A stretch of DNA of 64,000 nt from Metallyticus violacea (Eukaryota > Arthropoda > Insecta > Mantodea > Metallyticidae): positions 239,372,012 to 239,436,011 of the forward strand of contig CM060846.1 in the NCBI GenBank assembly GCA_030762175.1, given 5' to 3'. Of the stretch, positions 13,381 through 25,138 are shown in pieces. The position numbers and the translations under genes are program-made. Below the pieces are notes generated by a model. The model worked only from the letters and a program-made list of their open reading frames with translations. It ran no database searches and had not been told where the DNA came from. Within the stretch, counting starts at the first letter, position 1. Each line of letters starts with the position of its first letter.

Positions 13381-13784
13381 TCAGTACCCTTATTTTATGC
13401 GTTTTTCCCTTAATTTTAAGGAAAGTGTCCTAACTCTTCAACATTAAAGATACATTTTGATAAGTTAAATAATTCATATGGTTTCCACAATATTTTTGGT
13501 AACAAAGAGATAACATAAAATTGCGTTAAAATTGTATTTTATGTCAATATGATGTCTTAATACTTTTATATGGGAATATTTATGTGGATATTATGATAGT
13601 TTTCAATGCATAAGGGATTATTAGAGCATCAAATTCCTGCCTCTACTTATTATTTAAGTGGTTAAAATCCTAATATTTCGTGATGATTGTAAAGAAAAAG
13701 GCAGGAGTAGGATCGGTGTAATGTCAGAAGACCTAGAATTAGATTGGTAAGAGAGAAAAGAGAACTTTTCGGCATTTCATCCAA

Positions 13785-14240
13785 GCTCAATGGCTTGCCG
13801 ATTGTGCCTACGCCCCCAATGCAGGAAGAAGGGATGGGGTAAGGCAGACACAGAGCAGCGTACAAGTGGCACGGATTTATACGACTGTTTTCAGATAGAG
13901 CCTCTCGATTCCGGCGGAATTCGACCCCTCGGGAAGACCCACTTTCACATCAGACGCCCGAGCAGCAGCATTTCCAAAGCACAAGTCACCGCCACACCGC
14001 ACAGAGCACCAGCCCATCTCACGTGACACTTTCGACATAAGCAAACCAGCGGAATAAAATGAGGTGAAATGGGAGAGCGGAAAATCGTGGAAAGGAAACA
14101 TTTATCCCAGAATTCGCTTAAGCTGCCAAGAGAACCTACGAAATAACCTAAAGTCAAACGGCCTGTTCCAAGTGATTTGAGCCCGGGACCTTCCAAATGC
14201 AAGTCCCAAGCGTTACCGTCTGAGTCCACCTTGTTCGGTT
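13785..14240 (-). mobile_element. Family D repeat (tRNA-like head), minus orientation
   Basis: Read on the minus strand it starts with a head of the form GACTCAGACGGTAACGCTTG with a box-B-like CCGGGCTCAAATC. It continues through a block shared with the 22.6 kb copy (GGTGCTCTGTGCGGTGTGGC) and ends in the CCCCATCCCTTCTTCCTGC-like block shared with 5.2 and 44.1 kb. It is about 450 bp, long for a SINE. The head is more degraded than at 44.6 kb. Confidence 0.6.
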
Positions 14241-14414
14241 TTAGCATACAACCTTACCTTTCTTTGCAACTTATTAACAGTTACGCACTGTGTTTCCCTT
14301 TAAGCTTTAATACGAAACTATGATAAGCATTATGTGATATGTGTACTCTGACACATATTCGAGATGTGCAATTCATCACTTAACGCCATTATAAAGTTCT
14401 TCTTTTTAAGCTCA

Positions 14415-14826
14415 GTGTACTTTGATCCACTGGAGAGGCGTGGCGACTACTGTAGCTTTCATGAGCTGTTATCCTATGCAGAACATTGTCTCATATCTCC
14501 TAAAATCGGCCAGGAATGTAGTTAGGTTAATTACAGAACATGGAGACATCTATGTAAGTGGGATACTACAAAGACGAACCCATTTGTACAATGTGTAAAC
14601 AGGAAGAGGAGACCGCCTCACATATCCTGTTTAATTGCTCATTCCTGGTAAGAAAGAGACTTACTCCTTCTATAATAGGGGAAGACCTGGGAATGGACGC
14701 TGACATTGGAACGAAAGTACTGCAACTTATAAGGAACCGATTTTGGGAAACAGTGAAAGCGTCTCTTCCTATAAAGTTGCTCAATAAGCCTTTCAGGCTG
14801 ACACAACCACAACAAACTCCCTGTTA
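14415..14826 (+). pseudogene. Non-LTR retrotransposon ORF2 C-terminal relic
   Basis: The sequence around 14500-14555 reads RLITEHGDIY, then after a frameshift YKDEPICTMCKQEEETASHI, LFNCSFLVRKRL and LIRNRFWET, ending at a TAA at 14825-14827. The pattern (R)LITGHG followed by CxxC and ETxxHxLFxC is the zinc-knuckle region at the C terminus of R1/Jockey-type ORF2 proteins. Only the 3' end is present, as expected of a 5'-truncated LINE copy. The reverse transcriptase and endonuclease domains are absent. A C-rich run follows at 14859-14868, with no clear poly(A) tail. Confidence 0.75.
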
Positions 14827-15031
14827 ACTAATCTAGTTCATCTTCATTTCATAATTCCCCCCCCCCCATCATTATGAAAATTTGCATGGAAGATGATGTT
14901 CTCGCAATTCGCGATATTCCAAATTTAACATCTGCCGCCCGAGCTCTCTGCTCTCATCAGTGAAGTACCTCTCAGCATTGTGGAAGAAGCCTATTTGGTA
15001 TTTGAATGTTTAGGCTTCCACAGTTGCGTCT

Positions 15032-15337
15032 GTCGCTCCTGGTGGTGTGGTGGTAACCATACTTGCCTTTTAAACCCAAGATCGCAGGTTTAAACCCGGC
15101 CAGGGCCGATGGATTTTTTGGGGCGTAAAAATCCTAAGTATGGCTTCCTTCAGAAGGGAAGTAAAGCCGTGGGTCCCGTATCGGACATTTACGGCACGAT
15201 AAAGAACCTCAAGCCGGAAAGAAGAGGCCTCTGAGCAAAATTTGTCGGCCATTTCACGCCCTGAATGGAATGGGACGCTGAAGACCTGAGATGTTAAAGA
15301 GCGTACGTAAATAAATCAAATCAACAACAACACTCAC
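15032..15337 (+). mobile_element. SINE family B, near full length, with short target-site duplication
   Basis: The head has box A GGTGTGGTGGTAACC and a mutated box B GGTTTAAACCC. The body is CGATGGATTTTTTGGGGCG, AAGTATGGCTTCC, AGTAAAGCCGTGGGT, AAGAGGCCTCTGAGC and CATTTCACGCCCTGAATGG, and the element ends AAATAAATCAAATC plus a CAA-rich tail. TTGCGTCT occurs at 15024-15031 and at 15338-15345 on the other side. The head resembles tRNA-Gly or tRNA-Glu. Confidence 0.88.
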
Positions 15338-15516
15338 TTGCGTCTAGCCCCGAACTCGACAAACACTTCCATTCTGCCATCACAAAATTTCAAACACATA
15401 GTTGCACTTTACTCCGCAAGGTAGAAGCAATATTGCTGTGGTCTGTAACAATTTAATCTTTCTACGGTAAATGGCACACTCACAAACACTTATCTTTATG
15501 GACTCTCCACATTACC

Positions 15517-15789
15517 CACCGCCACGGGTGGCCGAGGTCGTTAAGGCGCGGACTCGTGAGCGGGAGGTCTGGGGTTCGAATTCAGCCAGGACCGTCCTCC
15601 TTCACTGAGATTTTTTCCAGGTTTTCCTCAGTCTTCATAGCTGGCAAATGCCGGGGAGGTAACCTAAACTTATGCCTGGAATGCTTCCTTCCTTAAAAAA
15701 ATATAATTTCCCAATTTATTATTTCATTTCGTGTATCATCGGTGTCCATGCATGTGGTGCCTCAGTGGTAAAAACCTCGTTAAACACTA
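15517..15789 (+). mobile_element. SINE family A, full length, with 12-bp target-site duplication
   Basis: Head from GCCACGGGTGGCCGAGGTCG with box A intact; box B is GGTTCGAATTC. The body includes GGACCGTCCTCC, CAGGTTTTCCTCAGTC, AAATGCCGGGGAGGTA and the tail CGTTAAACACTA. The 12-bp CTCCACATTACC is found at 15505-15516 and 15790-15801. Lying within 200 bp of a family B copy, it shows that this spot took two independent SINE insertions. Confidence 0.92.
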
Positions 15790-15984
15790 CTCCACATTAC
15801 CATTTGACAATTACAAAGCTGTACATTCTATAGACAAACACAGATGTTGTTTATTTGTTTATTGTGCACTTTTGGCCTAGCCAAGTTCCTGTCATTTGAC
15901 AACAACATACGAAATATTTGATTTCGAGTGTAGAACGGAGGAAGGTCCATAGTTATATGCAATTTTACATTGAAAAACAGCAAC

Positions 15985-17040
15985 TACTTGGACTATTTCA
16001 CTCATGTGACGTCACCTTAAAATCGATCAATGAAACGACACAAAATTTTGAATTTTGATCAATCACGGCCGGATTAAGGAGTAAAATTATTGAAAAAAAA
16101 TTATCAAATTCATTTTATCATGCCACGTGCATTTATTTTGTGGTCAGTATAGCCTACTCTATACCTTCGCTATATAATATCTGAACACGCATCACTGACC
16201 ACTTTTGCTAGAGGCGGCGGGGAATTATTGATAGCAACAAAAGCATCGACAATTTTTTTTTGAATGGTGTTTAACGCACGTTTTTACTACTGAGGCACCA
16301 CCGGTGGAGACACTGATGATACATGAGATGAAATGGTAAATTGGGAAAGGATATTTTTTTAAGGAAGGAAACATTCCAGGCCTAAGTTTAGGCTACCTCC
16401 CCGGCATTTGCCAGTTATGAGGGCTTAGGAAAACCTGGAAAAACCCCAGTCAGGGAGGACGGTCCTGGTGGGATTCGAACTCCAGACCTCCCGCTCACGA
16501 ATCCGCGCCTTAAGAATGGACAATCGACAATCATAACGCAAAATGAAGAGTTCTTCAAAGTGTTTTGGTGATGCGTCAAATGAGCAAAGAGATCGTATCA
16601 TTAGAAATTGCACACCACAGAATAATTAAAAAAAAAAAATAAAGACACTATGTTATCTTTTCCCCCCTCAGTTCGTATTAAATATCGAAAGGTAGCGATT
16701 GTTAATAGTCAACTTTTGTCCATATCAGTCTCACGGTTTCTGAATAGAATATATATGCATAAGTATAACATTTTATAAAAGTGTTAAAATTGTGCGCGAA
16801 TTTCAAAAATATATCACTTTTATTCTTATTCTATTAATGAAATAGTCCTAAAACCGTATTTTGCTCTTCTCTATTGGCATTACTGACAATTGGAATTCTT
16901 CTGTCGCAAGATTACTTGAAAATGTGAAGTATAAAATACAATTAATACAATATGTAATCCAAGTTTAGAGGAATTATATTTAAATTCCTATTTTATTCGT
17001 AAAATAGTCCTGATAAATATCGCTTGAGGGTCTGAGATCA
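15985..17040 (+). repeat. Dispersed ~1 kb repeat, copy 1 (interrupted by a SINE)
   Basis: Sequence on both sides of the SINE at 16254-16522 aligns colinearly with 37918-38660, from GACTATTTCACT to GGTCTGAG near 17034. Internally there is a short open segment beginning ATGAAGAGTTCTTCAAAG at about 16542, giving KCFGDASNEQRDRIIRNC and PQN before a stop. The pattern (R)FxxxSxxxxxxIIxNxxPxNTK resembles the N-terminal segment of proteins with Crypton-like tyrosine recombinase (QRICH1/DUF3504-type). That link is weak. No terminal repeats are seen. Confidence 0.7.
16254..16522 (-). mobile_element. SINE family A with 9-bp target-site duplication, inside the 1 kb repeat
   Basis: The minus-strand copy has box B (GGATTCGAACTCC on the plus strand) but its box A end is truncated at CGCCTTAAG. 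The 9-bp ATCGACAAT flanks it at 16245-16253 and 16523-16531. The paralogous repeat at 38.13-38.17 kb lacks the SINE and so preserves an empty site. Confidence 0.9.
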
Positions 17041-20000
17041 TCTCATGATATTACTTTGAACAATTTTCCACCTATCTGGAAAAAAGCTTGTTTTAAGCAT
17101 ATATTATGACGGAGGGACAATACATTCAGAGATGCAAGCTTTATAAATTGTACTTCGCATAATATCCAGAGCCCTGTTTTAAGAGAGTTGGTTATATTAA
17201 TGAATTATTTATGTCAGCGGGATAAATAGCATACCAGAGGATCCATTTTATAGACAAAGATTATTAAACATTGGTAGCACTGATGCTGATATATACAACT
17301 TAATTAAGGCTTCCTAATCTTACACGTATCAATAGCTGAGGGTTTCTTTCTAATGCCGCAGATAACATTGCGCTTTAATTTACTTATATTTTCATCTTTT
17401 GGTTGCTAATGCATTCCTTGGTTCCAATAACCAAGTATGCGCATAGTTTTCTTAATTTTAGTAAAATGTATTATATATAATACATAATAAACGATATACT
17501 TATATAGTTTTTAATTATTACTAGCATTACATATAAGTAAACGAATCGTTTTTTAAAATTGTTAAAATTTATCAAATATATAATGTACTATAAACCTATG
17601 TATTTTTACTAATAGCAGTATTATCTGTCAGAAGCGATGGTTAAGGCAGTATCGTACTTATTATTGTACGTGTAATGTTAGTAACTTTTCTGATGGAGTA
17701 ACGGAGCGATGTACAATAATATATGATCCAGTATACGGTCAGAATGATTATGTTCCGCTTGGGTCGTCCAAATGTAAAATAATTAGTTTTATAATTTTCT
17801 CTTTCAACTATATTTTAGTTCTGTTATATTCCAAAACCTAGTTTATATTTCCACAATGGAACAGTTTCAATTTGTGAAAAAACAAATTATACTGCAATAA
17901 TTGTGAATCGGTTTCCGAAAACTACTAATCCCACAGCTCACAAGCAGCCTGAAAACACATTTACTTTTAACAATTACAAAATTTTACATTTTATACACCT
18001 CAATGTTCGATAACAATATAGTAACCAGAGTATTAAAGTTTGCTATTGAAGTTTCACAGCTGTTACTGTTGACGACTAAAGACTGTAAAATGCCTGTTAC
18101 CTGGTAAGCACTACTGTAATTACGAGTATGGAAGGTTTTGATGAGTTTAGGGCTAGACGAAAGTGGCTTCCATGGCCAGATTCCATAGTATCTAGGTCTT
18201 CCGGAACATGTCGTAGGCAAAAGTACAGGATGGCCCACGACCGGCACGCATGGTCTTGGCTGTATGCACGCTTGAGGCAGGGCCGATATTTTGTTAACCA
18301 CGCAGTACCTTCGACAAAAATTGAATATGATTAATATTTAATGTCATAGGACGTTTGCAATTCGGAGTCCCTCAGCAAAAATAAAACAAGGTCTAATCGT
18401 GTAGCTTACACATGTAACAAAAATTAATTATTAGCCAGATATTTGTGGAAGCCTGCAGATTCATTGTTCTCCTAGTAACGTTCTTACTGTCCGCAGATTA
18501 GGAGAGAAACAATCAGTATAAAAATTGTTCGCATAGTGCTCCCCTTAAAGAAAATGCACTTTTATACTGGAAACGAGACCAGAAATACCATAAACATTTT
18601 TTAAGTGCCAGGTATTCGCTGAAAACTTGCACAATACATTTATCTCCATGCATACCGGAAGAAACTTGTCCGCGCATTACCAACTTCCATTTTGTGTTCT
18701 TTTTTGACCGCCTAGCAATTTCAAAACCCAGAGACTTGAGTACTATCCTACTAACAAACTCTTTTCGTTTAGTTACTACTAATGTTTTCTGCATCTTATT
18801 TTTAAAACGTACGTGTGCTCTGTTCCAGTGGAATTAAAACCCTCGTGAATTTAAAACTGTTAAACCATTTCCAGGTCAGTTACGAAAATATCTCCTCATA
18901 ATCACCTTTATAAATTATATTTCCGGTATTATAAATTAATATTACATGTCTAGTGTACAGACACATATTATTACTGCACTTACCTACATTGCTGCGTTAT
19001 TTTAAGCTTCATTTCTATCATCTACAAATTTTTGTTTACAAATTAGTTTTTAGACGTTAAGGCTTTTCGTTCATCTTAAATCACAAAACTGCTATAATGA
19101 TTTAAGCGTTTACACATAATTGAATCATATCGTCTGTTGTAAGATACTTTATTCACTTTAGCCCAGTTAGTTACTTGTAACGGAATTGCTCTCATGAAAA
19201 TATCTGCTGCAGGATGCACGCCTTTCCTTACAGATAAATTATGCAAGCTTTAACTACATGTTGACAGCTGCAAGAAGTGCTTATGGATGTGACGAATGAG
19301 TGTTATTTTCTTTTCTTTGTTAACTACTGTAAACAACTTAATGTTTGCTATTTTTTGCAATGTGATGTACTGGCTAACAGCATCACAATGGATTCTTTTC
19401 ATGAGCAGAAGCCAGTAATACACGTTTCGCGTTAAGAAGGGATGAACAACGCTCAGCTTAATTTCGTTCTATAGAGCTACAATTCTTTTGTACGATTTAA
19501 TATGCGCCAGAGAGGAAATGTAACTTCAAAAACTTAAATATAAAAAACAGTTTTTTAAAAACTTTAATTCATTCTAACTTTTTACAAAGTGATCAGAATG
19601 TAATATTTATTATTATATAATATTTATGCTATCACGCTTCTTATGATGCTATAAATCGTGCACAATTAGCCTAATTCTGGCACTGGTGCCAGAAAATGTT
19701 ACTTAGCAACTAGTATTCCATGAAGTTGTCACCGCCTTCACAACACAATTTGAAACAATGTACCTGTAAGAAAAAGCTAAAATCGTCGCCCTAACAAACA
19801 CGCATACCAACATTGAAACAAGAAAATCGTTTTTTTTACAACATGGTAATAGTTATTATTCATCATAAATTAATTCCATATCTTGGAAACATTTAAAATG
19901 CAATTAATCACATTACAATTTCTTTCATTTTAAAACGTTAATCTTGAACCATTGGTATCTCTATTATAGTAAGAGAAAACTTCTTTAACCTCAATACATT

Positions 20001-22480
20001 GATTTTACTTTCGAATACACCATCAGGGCGTCGAAGGCATACAAATCTTCGAGTGGAAAAATAAACTAATCTAAAAGACTAAATTTTAAATTACTTATAT
20101 TAATAATCAATAATCGTCATATTATATATTTACCAGCTCGGAAAACTATGCCAACACGATTTTTTCATTATTTGAAATAATATGTTGCTCTTTTCTTCAT
20201 GTACAGAACTTCCATATTCCTTTTCGTACACTTTTCGATTTTTGAGGAATTAATGGAATTAACCGACCCTCAGCTACCTGAGTTTCCTGTATAATTTCTT
20301 CCCATCTGAATTCTTCAAAACAAAATGATATCGTCAGAAACGTGTACTAAGAAACCGTGTAATATTATACGTCATAACATCGCATTTTGCAAATTTTAAA
20401 TAATTTTTAAAATATTTCAATGCTAAAATTTGTATGCAACACGTACATAATCTTTAATCTAACACTCGTGAAAATTAGCGCGTGAGCCGAAGTGAACGCG
20501 CAAAACATTCACTCGTGTCAAAATTACCAAGATTATGCACTAGTTACCTATATAATTATTGTATGCTTAGCTTAATGCGAATCATATGGTTGCGTATGAC
20601 TTGGTTTATTACATATATTTCTGCATACTTTTTGTGTTTTTATGGAAATATTTATGTTTTTATTAGTTACATATTTGTCACTTTCAGTACATAAAAATCC
20701 GAAATCTATTTATCAGCAAAAATATTTCGTATATTTGAAAGAAATTTGCGATAGGAATATTTAGAGGTCTCTACTTGCGTTGATTGTGAAAATGGGTAAA
20801 TGTATTTGGAACGGTAGCTGTGTTAATGGTATTTAGCTAGCTGGACCTTTGTAAAACAAAGAATTACTTCTTTCATTGGACGTGCCTCCAAGTAAGTTAC
20901 GTCATTTTTGTTATCACTTATCGCTTGCCTAAAAAGAAACAGAATGTGCTGTAAATATAGCATTGTTTAAGTATTGCGGAGGGAACTACAACATGATGTG
21001 ACCAAGACGATTTTCTGTGCAGGTGGAAACACTTTTTGTAAATATGATTCTGCTCGTTCGTGTCTTGGCTACTCAATGCTCTTTGTAGAATAAGACATTT
21101 ATTACCGAACTATCGAAAATTAACGGACATGTAAGCATAACAAAACCATGAATGGAGGGGGAAGAAAAAGAGAGGGAACTTTTCAATTCTGAAAACTTAC
21201 CAATGACTCATTTCTTGATTTAGAACGTTTTACAGCATACACCTTGCCCCGCACTCCAGCCAAGGAAAATATTCGGAGGCCACCAATGGGAGTGTGTATT
21301 TAAACTTATTCACTTCAAGTCGCCTCAAAACCAAATAACTAAACACAAAAGAATATTTGAAGAAAAGATATAAAAATAAGGACCCATTAAAGACATTTTC
21401 CAAGAAAATTAGCTAACATAAATATGATACTTTTCTTTGACCAAAATACCGAGAAAAATACATTGCCGTTGTTAAGCATCTTACAGCTGAATTAAAAGGT
21501 AATATCAACATTTTTGCAAGATTTGTTATATAAACAAAAAATAACCAATCAAAATGAAACGAACAGAACGAACTTGTATTTACCGACAAAGAAACTAGAA
21601 TATGTTTGAGTTGTTCTGCATATTTTCTTTTCTTTTTATAACGTTAATATTTTTTCAATCATTAATATTTACTTACACAATGCTTCATTTATACATATGC
21701 TATATGTTCATGAGCATTGACCTTTTAACTGTTTGTATGTATTATTGCAGTACTTTTGCTGAATGTTAGTGTAATGATTCTTAGATTGTAGAGAAGACAT
21801 AATGACTTTAGCTGTGCCAATAAATAAGCAAACAAACTTTATAAAATGAATGGTTAAATTGAAAAGATAGCAGGCACTGTTAATTGCCTATATACGCATG
21901 TCTCATTTTCTCATCAGTTATTTATCTTTTACCTTTGAATTTTCTTTTCCTTCACTTTAGTACTTGTTCTGTGCTAATGTCATTTGCCATTAAATGGACA
22001 GTCTTTCATTATTAACATGCAGAACCATAAAAGTGTTAATACCTGTGATGATTGCTTGCTTCATTGCGTTTCATTAAATACATTGTGTTTGGCTCCGAAA
22101 TACAGATGTCAGTATATTTGAAACCTGTTCTTAGTACTTAGCTACCGTATCTCATTTAAATCATTTTATATACTGCTGTTATTTATATTATCGAACGAAA
22201 ACATTATTTCTTACACTTGCTCAGTTGGAGAAAGCGTCAAATATAGTCCGGCCTTGTAGTTTCATTCCAAAGTAAATGCTTGGAACAGGTTATTTATAAC
22301 AATGAAATCCTGTTATAACATTTTGCATAAATGGTGCCTGTTGCAATTAACAACTTAATTTTGTTCAACAGTTATAGTGTAGCTTAAAGTTAGAGTGGGA
22401 ACTTTGAATTATTAATATGAATAAAAATTTGGATTATAGTACATTATTCTTTAAAAATATGAAGCAAGCTAGCTGCTAGT
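17041..22480. other. AT-rich desert, no gene seen
   Basis: About 5.4 kb without recognisable SINE, transposase or exon. Open frames at 17984-18301 (minus), 18128-18334 (plus), 18513-18794 (minus) and 20482-20694 (plus) carry no motif I recognise. The 18513-18794 product is basic in its first half and could be a relic of something, but I cannot place it. Confidence 0.5.
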
Positions 22481-22484
22481 ATAG

Positions 22485-22955
22485 ACGAACCGAAATGGTG
22501 GTTCATGCGGTGACTTGATGTTCCGGGTTTAATATTCTTAGATCCGGCCATTAGGGTCTTGGGTATTTTTTGGTGTTTGTCACTTAGGTGAAATCTGAGA
22601 TGGGTATTTACATTCCACCAATTTTTTTGCTCTCCCCTTTCTTTTCTTTTTCGTTGGTTTCGTTACAGAGTCAAAAGTACCAGCGAGGTGAGTTGGTGCT
22701 TTGTGCAGTGTGATGGCGGCTTGAGATTTGGAAAGATTTCTGCCCCAGAATCTAGTTTGCAAGTGATCCTTCTGAGGGGCTGAGGGGAGCTCCTCCGGCG
22801 TAGGGGAGTTCTATTAGAGAACAGCTCCTGGACCCTGGCGCACGTGTCTTCTTCAGGTACCTCATTGGGCACGTAGAAATACAGAAAATTCCTCCTCCAT
22901 CCCTTTCAATACAATACAAGTGGTGACCTCTGTCATTATAATGATCCATCTTATC
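22485..22955 (+). mobile_element. Family D repeat (tRNA-like head), plus orientation
   Basis: The head region carries GTTCCGGGTTTAATATTC (a degraded box B). The middle GTTGGTGCTTTGTGCAGTGT followed by GATGGCGGCTTGAG matches the reverse complement of the 13.9 kb copy. The 3' part, with GTGTCTTCTTCAGGTACC and TCATTGGGCACGTAGAAATA, matches the end of the 5.2 kb copy. An internal pyrimidine-rich stretch lies at 22628-22652. Confidence 0.55.
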
Positions 22956-24160
22956 TTTATTTGTGGCGAATCTTAAGCGAGGTCAGTGGTATGCCTGCCC
23001 TTTTGGGTTTCATGACACCAACACTGCATGTGGCTATAGAGCTCACAGCGTACACCAGCCATCTCTTTACCATTTTGAAATTTGTAAAACAGAAAAGAAA
23101 ATCCCCACAATCATAAACTCTTTCTCATTTGAACAGAGGTTTTGGTGATCCTGGCCTACATTAGATAAAAATGAAGAGAGAAAATTTTATCTGCCGCTGT
23201 CCAAGTACATGCGAAAACACGCACACACACTAACACTGAAATATATACACTTTTATTTTATATTTGACATGCTCGGCTTCTTCTTCTTCTTCTTCTTCTT
23301 CTTCTTCTTCTTCTTCTTCTTCTTCTTCTTCTTCTTCTTCTTCTTCTTCTGTTTTGCTTGGAATTCACTGAATTCACGACACAAGTATATGCGCAACATT
23401 TTCATATCCAACTTCTCCATATTTCTATGAACAAAATACGGGGAAAGTCAAATAATCTTCCAAGTTTTACAATGTTACTACACACTACCGAAGCTATCAT
23501 GAAAACGTAAGCATAAACAGATGCAGCAGTGACATATTTTATCATGTCAAAGATTTTCAATTTGCTGTTTTAGGGCTACAGATATAGATGAGCATACGGT
23601 TGTTTTCCTATAGCATAAACAACCAGAATCTTTGAATTGGGCATACCACGCACGCATTGTCGGTGAATTCCTTCGGTATTCCTATGTTGAACTATAATCA
23701 TGGACTTAGTCGAAAGGAATTCCAAAACATAGAACGCAATCTCAAATGTTTTGGCCATTATTTTCACATAGCATCATCTGGTGGTCAAAGAATCATAGCA
23801 ATGAATATGTTCAACGTTTCTTCGTGTCGCTATGAACGTGTATCAACAACAAGTCAGTGTTCAGAAATTACTGTTTCTTTAAAACTCCGGAGATGTTTTT
23901 GAATAATCCTGTACTTTGTTGTGGCTGTAACAGCGTGGCTACTCTAAAACGGCCATTTGCAACCCACTTTTTTCACTCTAAAATTTTTTTACTTACTTTC
24001 TTCATCTAGTTAAAGAATTGATTTAAGGAGGTCTTTATACAGCCTGTTTTCTGGTGTTATTCAGAATGAAAGTGTTCTTCATGTATAAAAGGGTTTGTGC
24101 AATAGCAGGAACTAAAGGATTAGCCACTGTTTGTGTATTTCTTACAGTTTTATTTTTTAC
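22956..24160. other. Intergenic, no gene seen
   Basis: Contains the CTT microsatellite at 23277-23350 and a short CA run at 23216-23228. No gene is supported; the open frames 23576-23767 (minus) and 23657-23902 (plus) are unrecognised. Confidence 0.5.
23277..23350. repeat. (CTT)n / (GAA)n microsatellite
   Basis: An uninterrupted run of about 24 CTT units. Uninterrupted trinucleotide tracts of this length are normally length-polymorphic. The poly-phenylalanine open frame across it is an artefact. Confidence 0.95.
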
Positions 24161-24446
24161 TTGTTTGTTTAAGGACGCTCTTTAACATCTTAAGTCATCA
24201 GCCTCCCATTCTATTTAGGGCGTGAAACGGCCAACAAATGTTGCTCAGAGGCCTCTTCTTTCAGGCTTGAGGTTCTTTATCGTGCCGTAAATGTACGACA
24301 CGGAACCCACGACTTTACTCCCTTCCGAAGGAAGCCACACTTACGATTTTTAGGTCCGAAAAAAATCCATCGATCCTGGCCGGGTTCGAACCCGCGATCT
24401 TGGGTTTAGAAGGCAAGTATGGTTACCACTACACCACCAGGACCGA
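24161..24446 (-). mobile_element. SINE family B, full length
   Basis: The best-preserved family B head in the window. Read on the minus strand: box A GGTGTAGTGGTAACC, box B GGGTTCGAACCC, then CCGGCCAGGATCGATGGATT, the AGTAAAGTCGTGGG-like block, AAGAGGCCTCTGAGC and an end in AAGAGCGTCC. The two box promoters for RNA polymerase III look intact. TSDs are not clear. Confidence 0.9.
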
Positions 24447-25138
24447 CTTACGGTTTTAGAGTAACAAAGGTTTATCATGAAAAATATGGCGTAACTACGG
24501 CTTCTGCAGGTACACACCTACAAGCAGTAAGAAGGGAATATAACAGTGTTTGCTCCCACGGCTATACCTCACAGACACTGGACGAATAGGCAGACATGCG
24601 GCAGATAGAAAGTGCTTCACCAATGTATGCAATTAGACTCCCAGACACCTCAAGGGTATTGAAAGCGGGAGTCAACGATAAAGATCAAGCAGACACAAGG
24701 TGGACACTTCAAGAAGTTCATGTAGAATGGTGTTATCATTGCAGTTACACACACGATGTAATTACACTGTTCTACACACAAAATGCTATGCAAATGAAAT
24801 GAGCTAAACTTTGTAATTTGGTGCCACTGAATTCGAAACTGGTGTTCATATTCGCAAGTTAGATCTAGTTTTCGAATTGCAGCCATTAACAGCAATTACG
24901 CTTTTTTCCCCCGCAAAATATCGAGTCCCACATATAAGCAATTGGCTGCACTGCCTGAGCATGTCATTAATCTCACAGGACAGTATCATCGCGTGATCGG
25001 GTACATCCCCGCACATGTTCAGTAGCTTTGTAGCGAGTATTATAAATAAGATAGTGGTCGTGTTTTGACGTGTCTCGAAGTGCTTCCGTGATAATTGTGT
25101 TGTGATATACATCCAACTGATAATCTACTATTTACAAA
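24447..25138. other. Intergenic / upstream flank of the 25.1 kb relic
   Basis: No gene recognised. The last ~120 bp may be 5' non-coding sequence of the relic that starts at 25139, since it was inserted as a unit, but I cannot see its 5' border. Confidence 0.35.

Noticed and set aside
14128..14247. 100-residue minus-strand open frame around 13945-14247
   Set aside because: It lies inside a family D repeat and has no recognisable motif.
15517..15600. Genuine tRNA-Ser or tRNA-Leu gene
   Set aside because: The A and B boxes are tRNA-like, but no complete acceptor stem is visible. The same head is repeated with a constant non-tRNA body and target duplications, so these are SINEs.
23209..23430. 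73-residue open frame with a long phenylalanine run
   Set aside because: It is only the translation of the CTT microsatellite.
24380..24446. Genuine tRNA-Gly or tRNA-Glu gene on the minus strand
   Set aside because: It is the head of a family B SINE; the same head and body recur at 15.0 and 27.1 kb.
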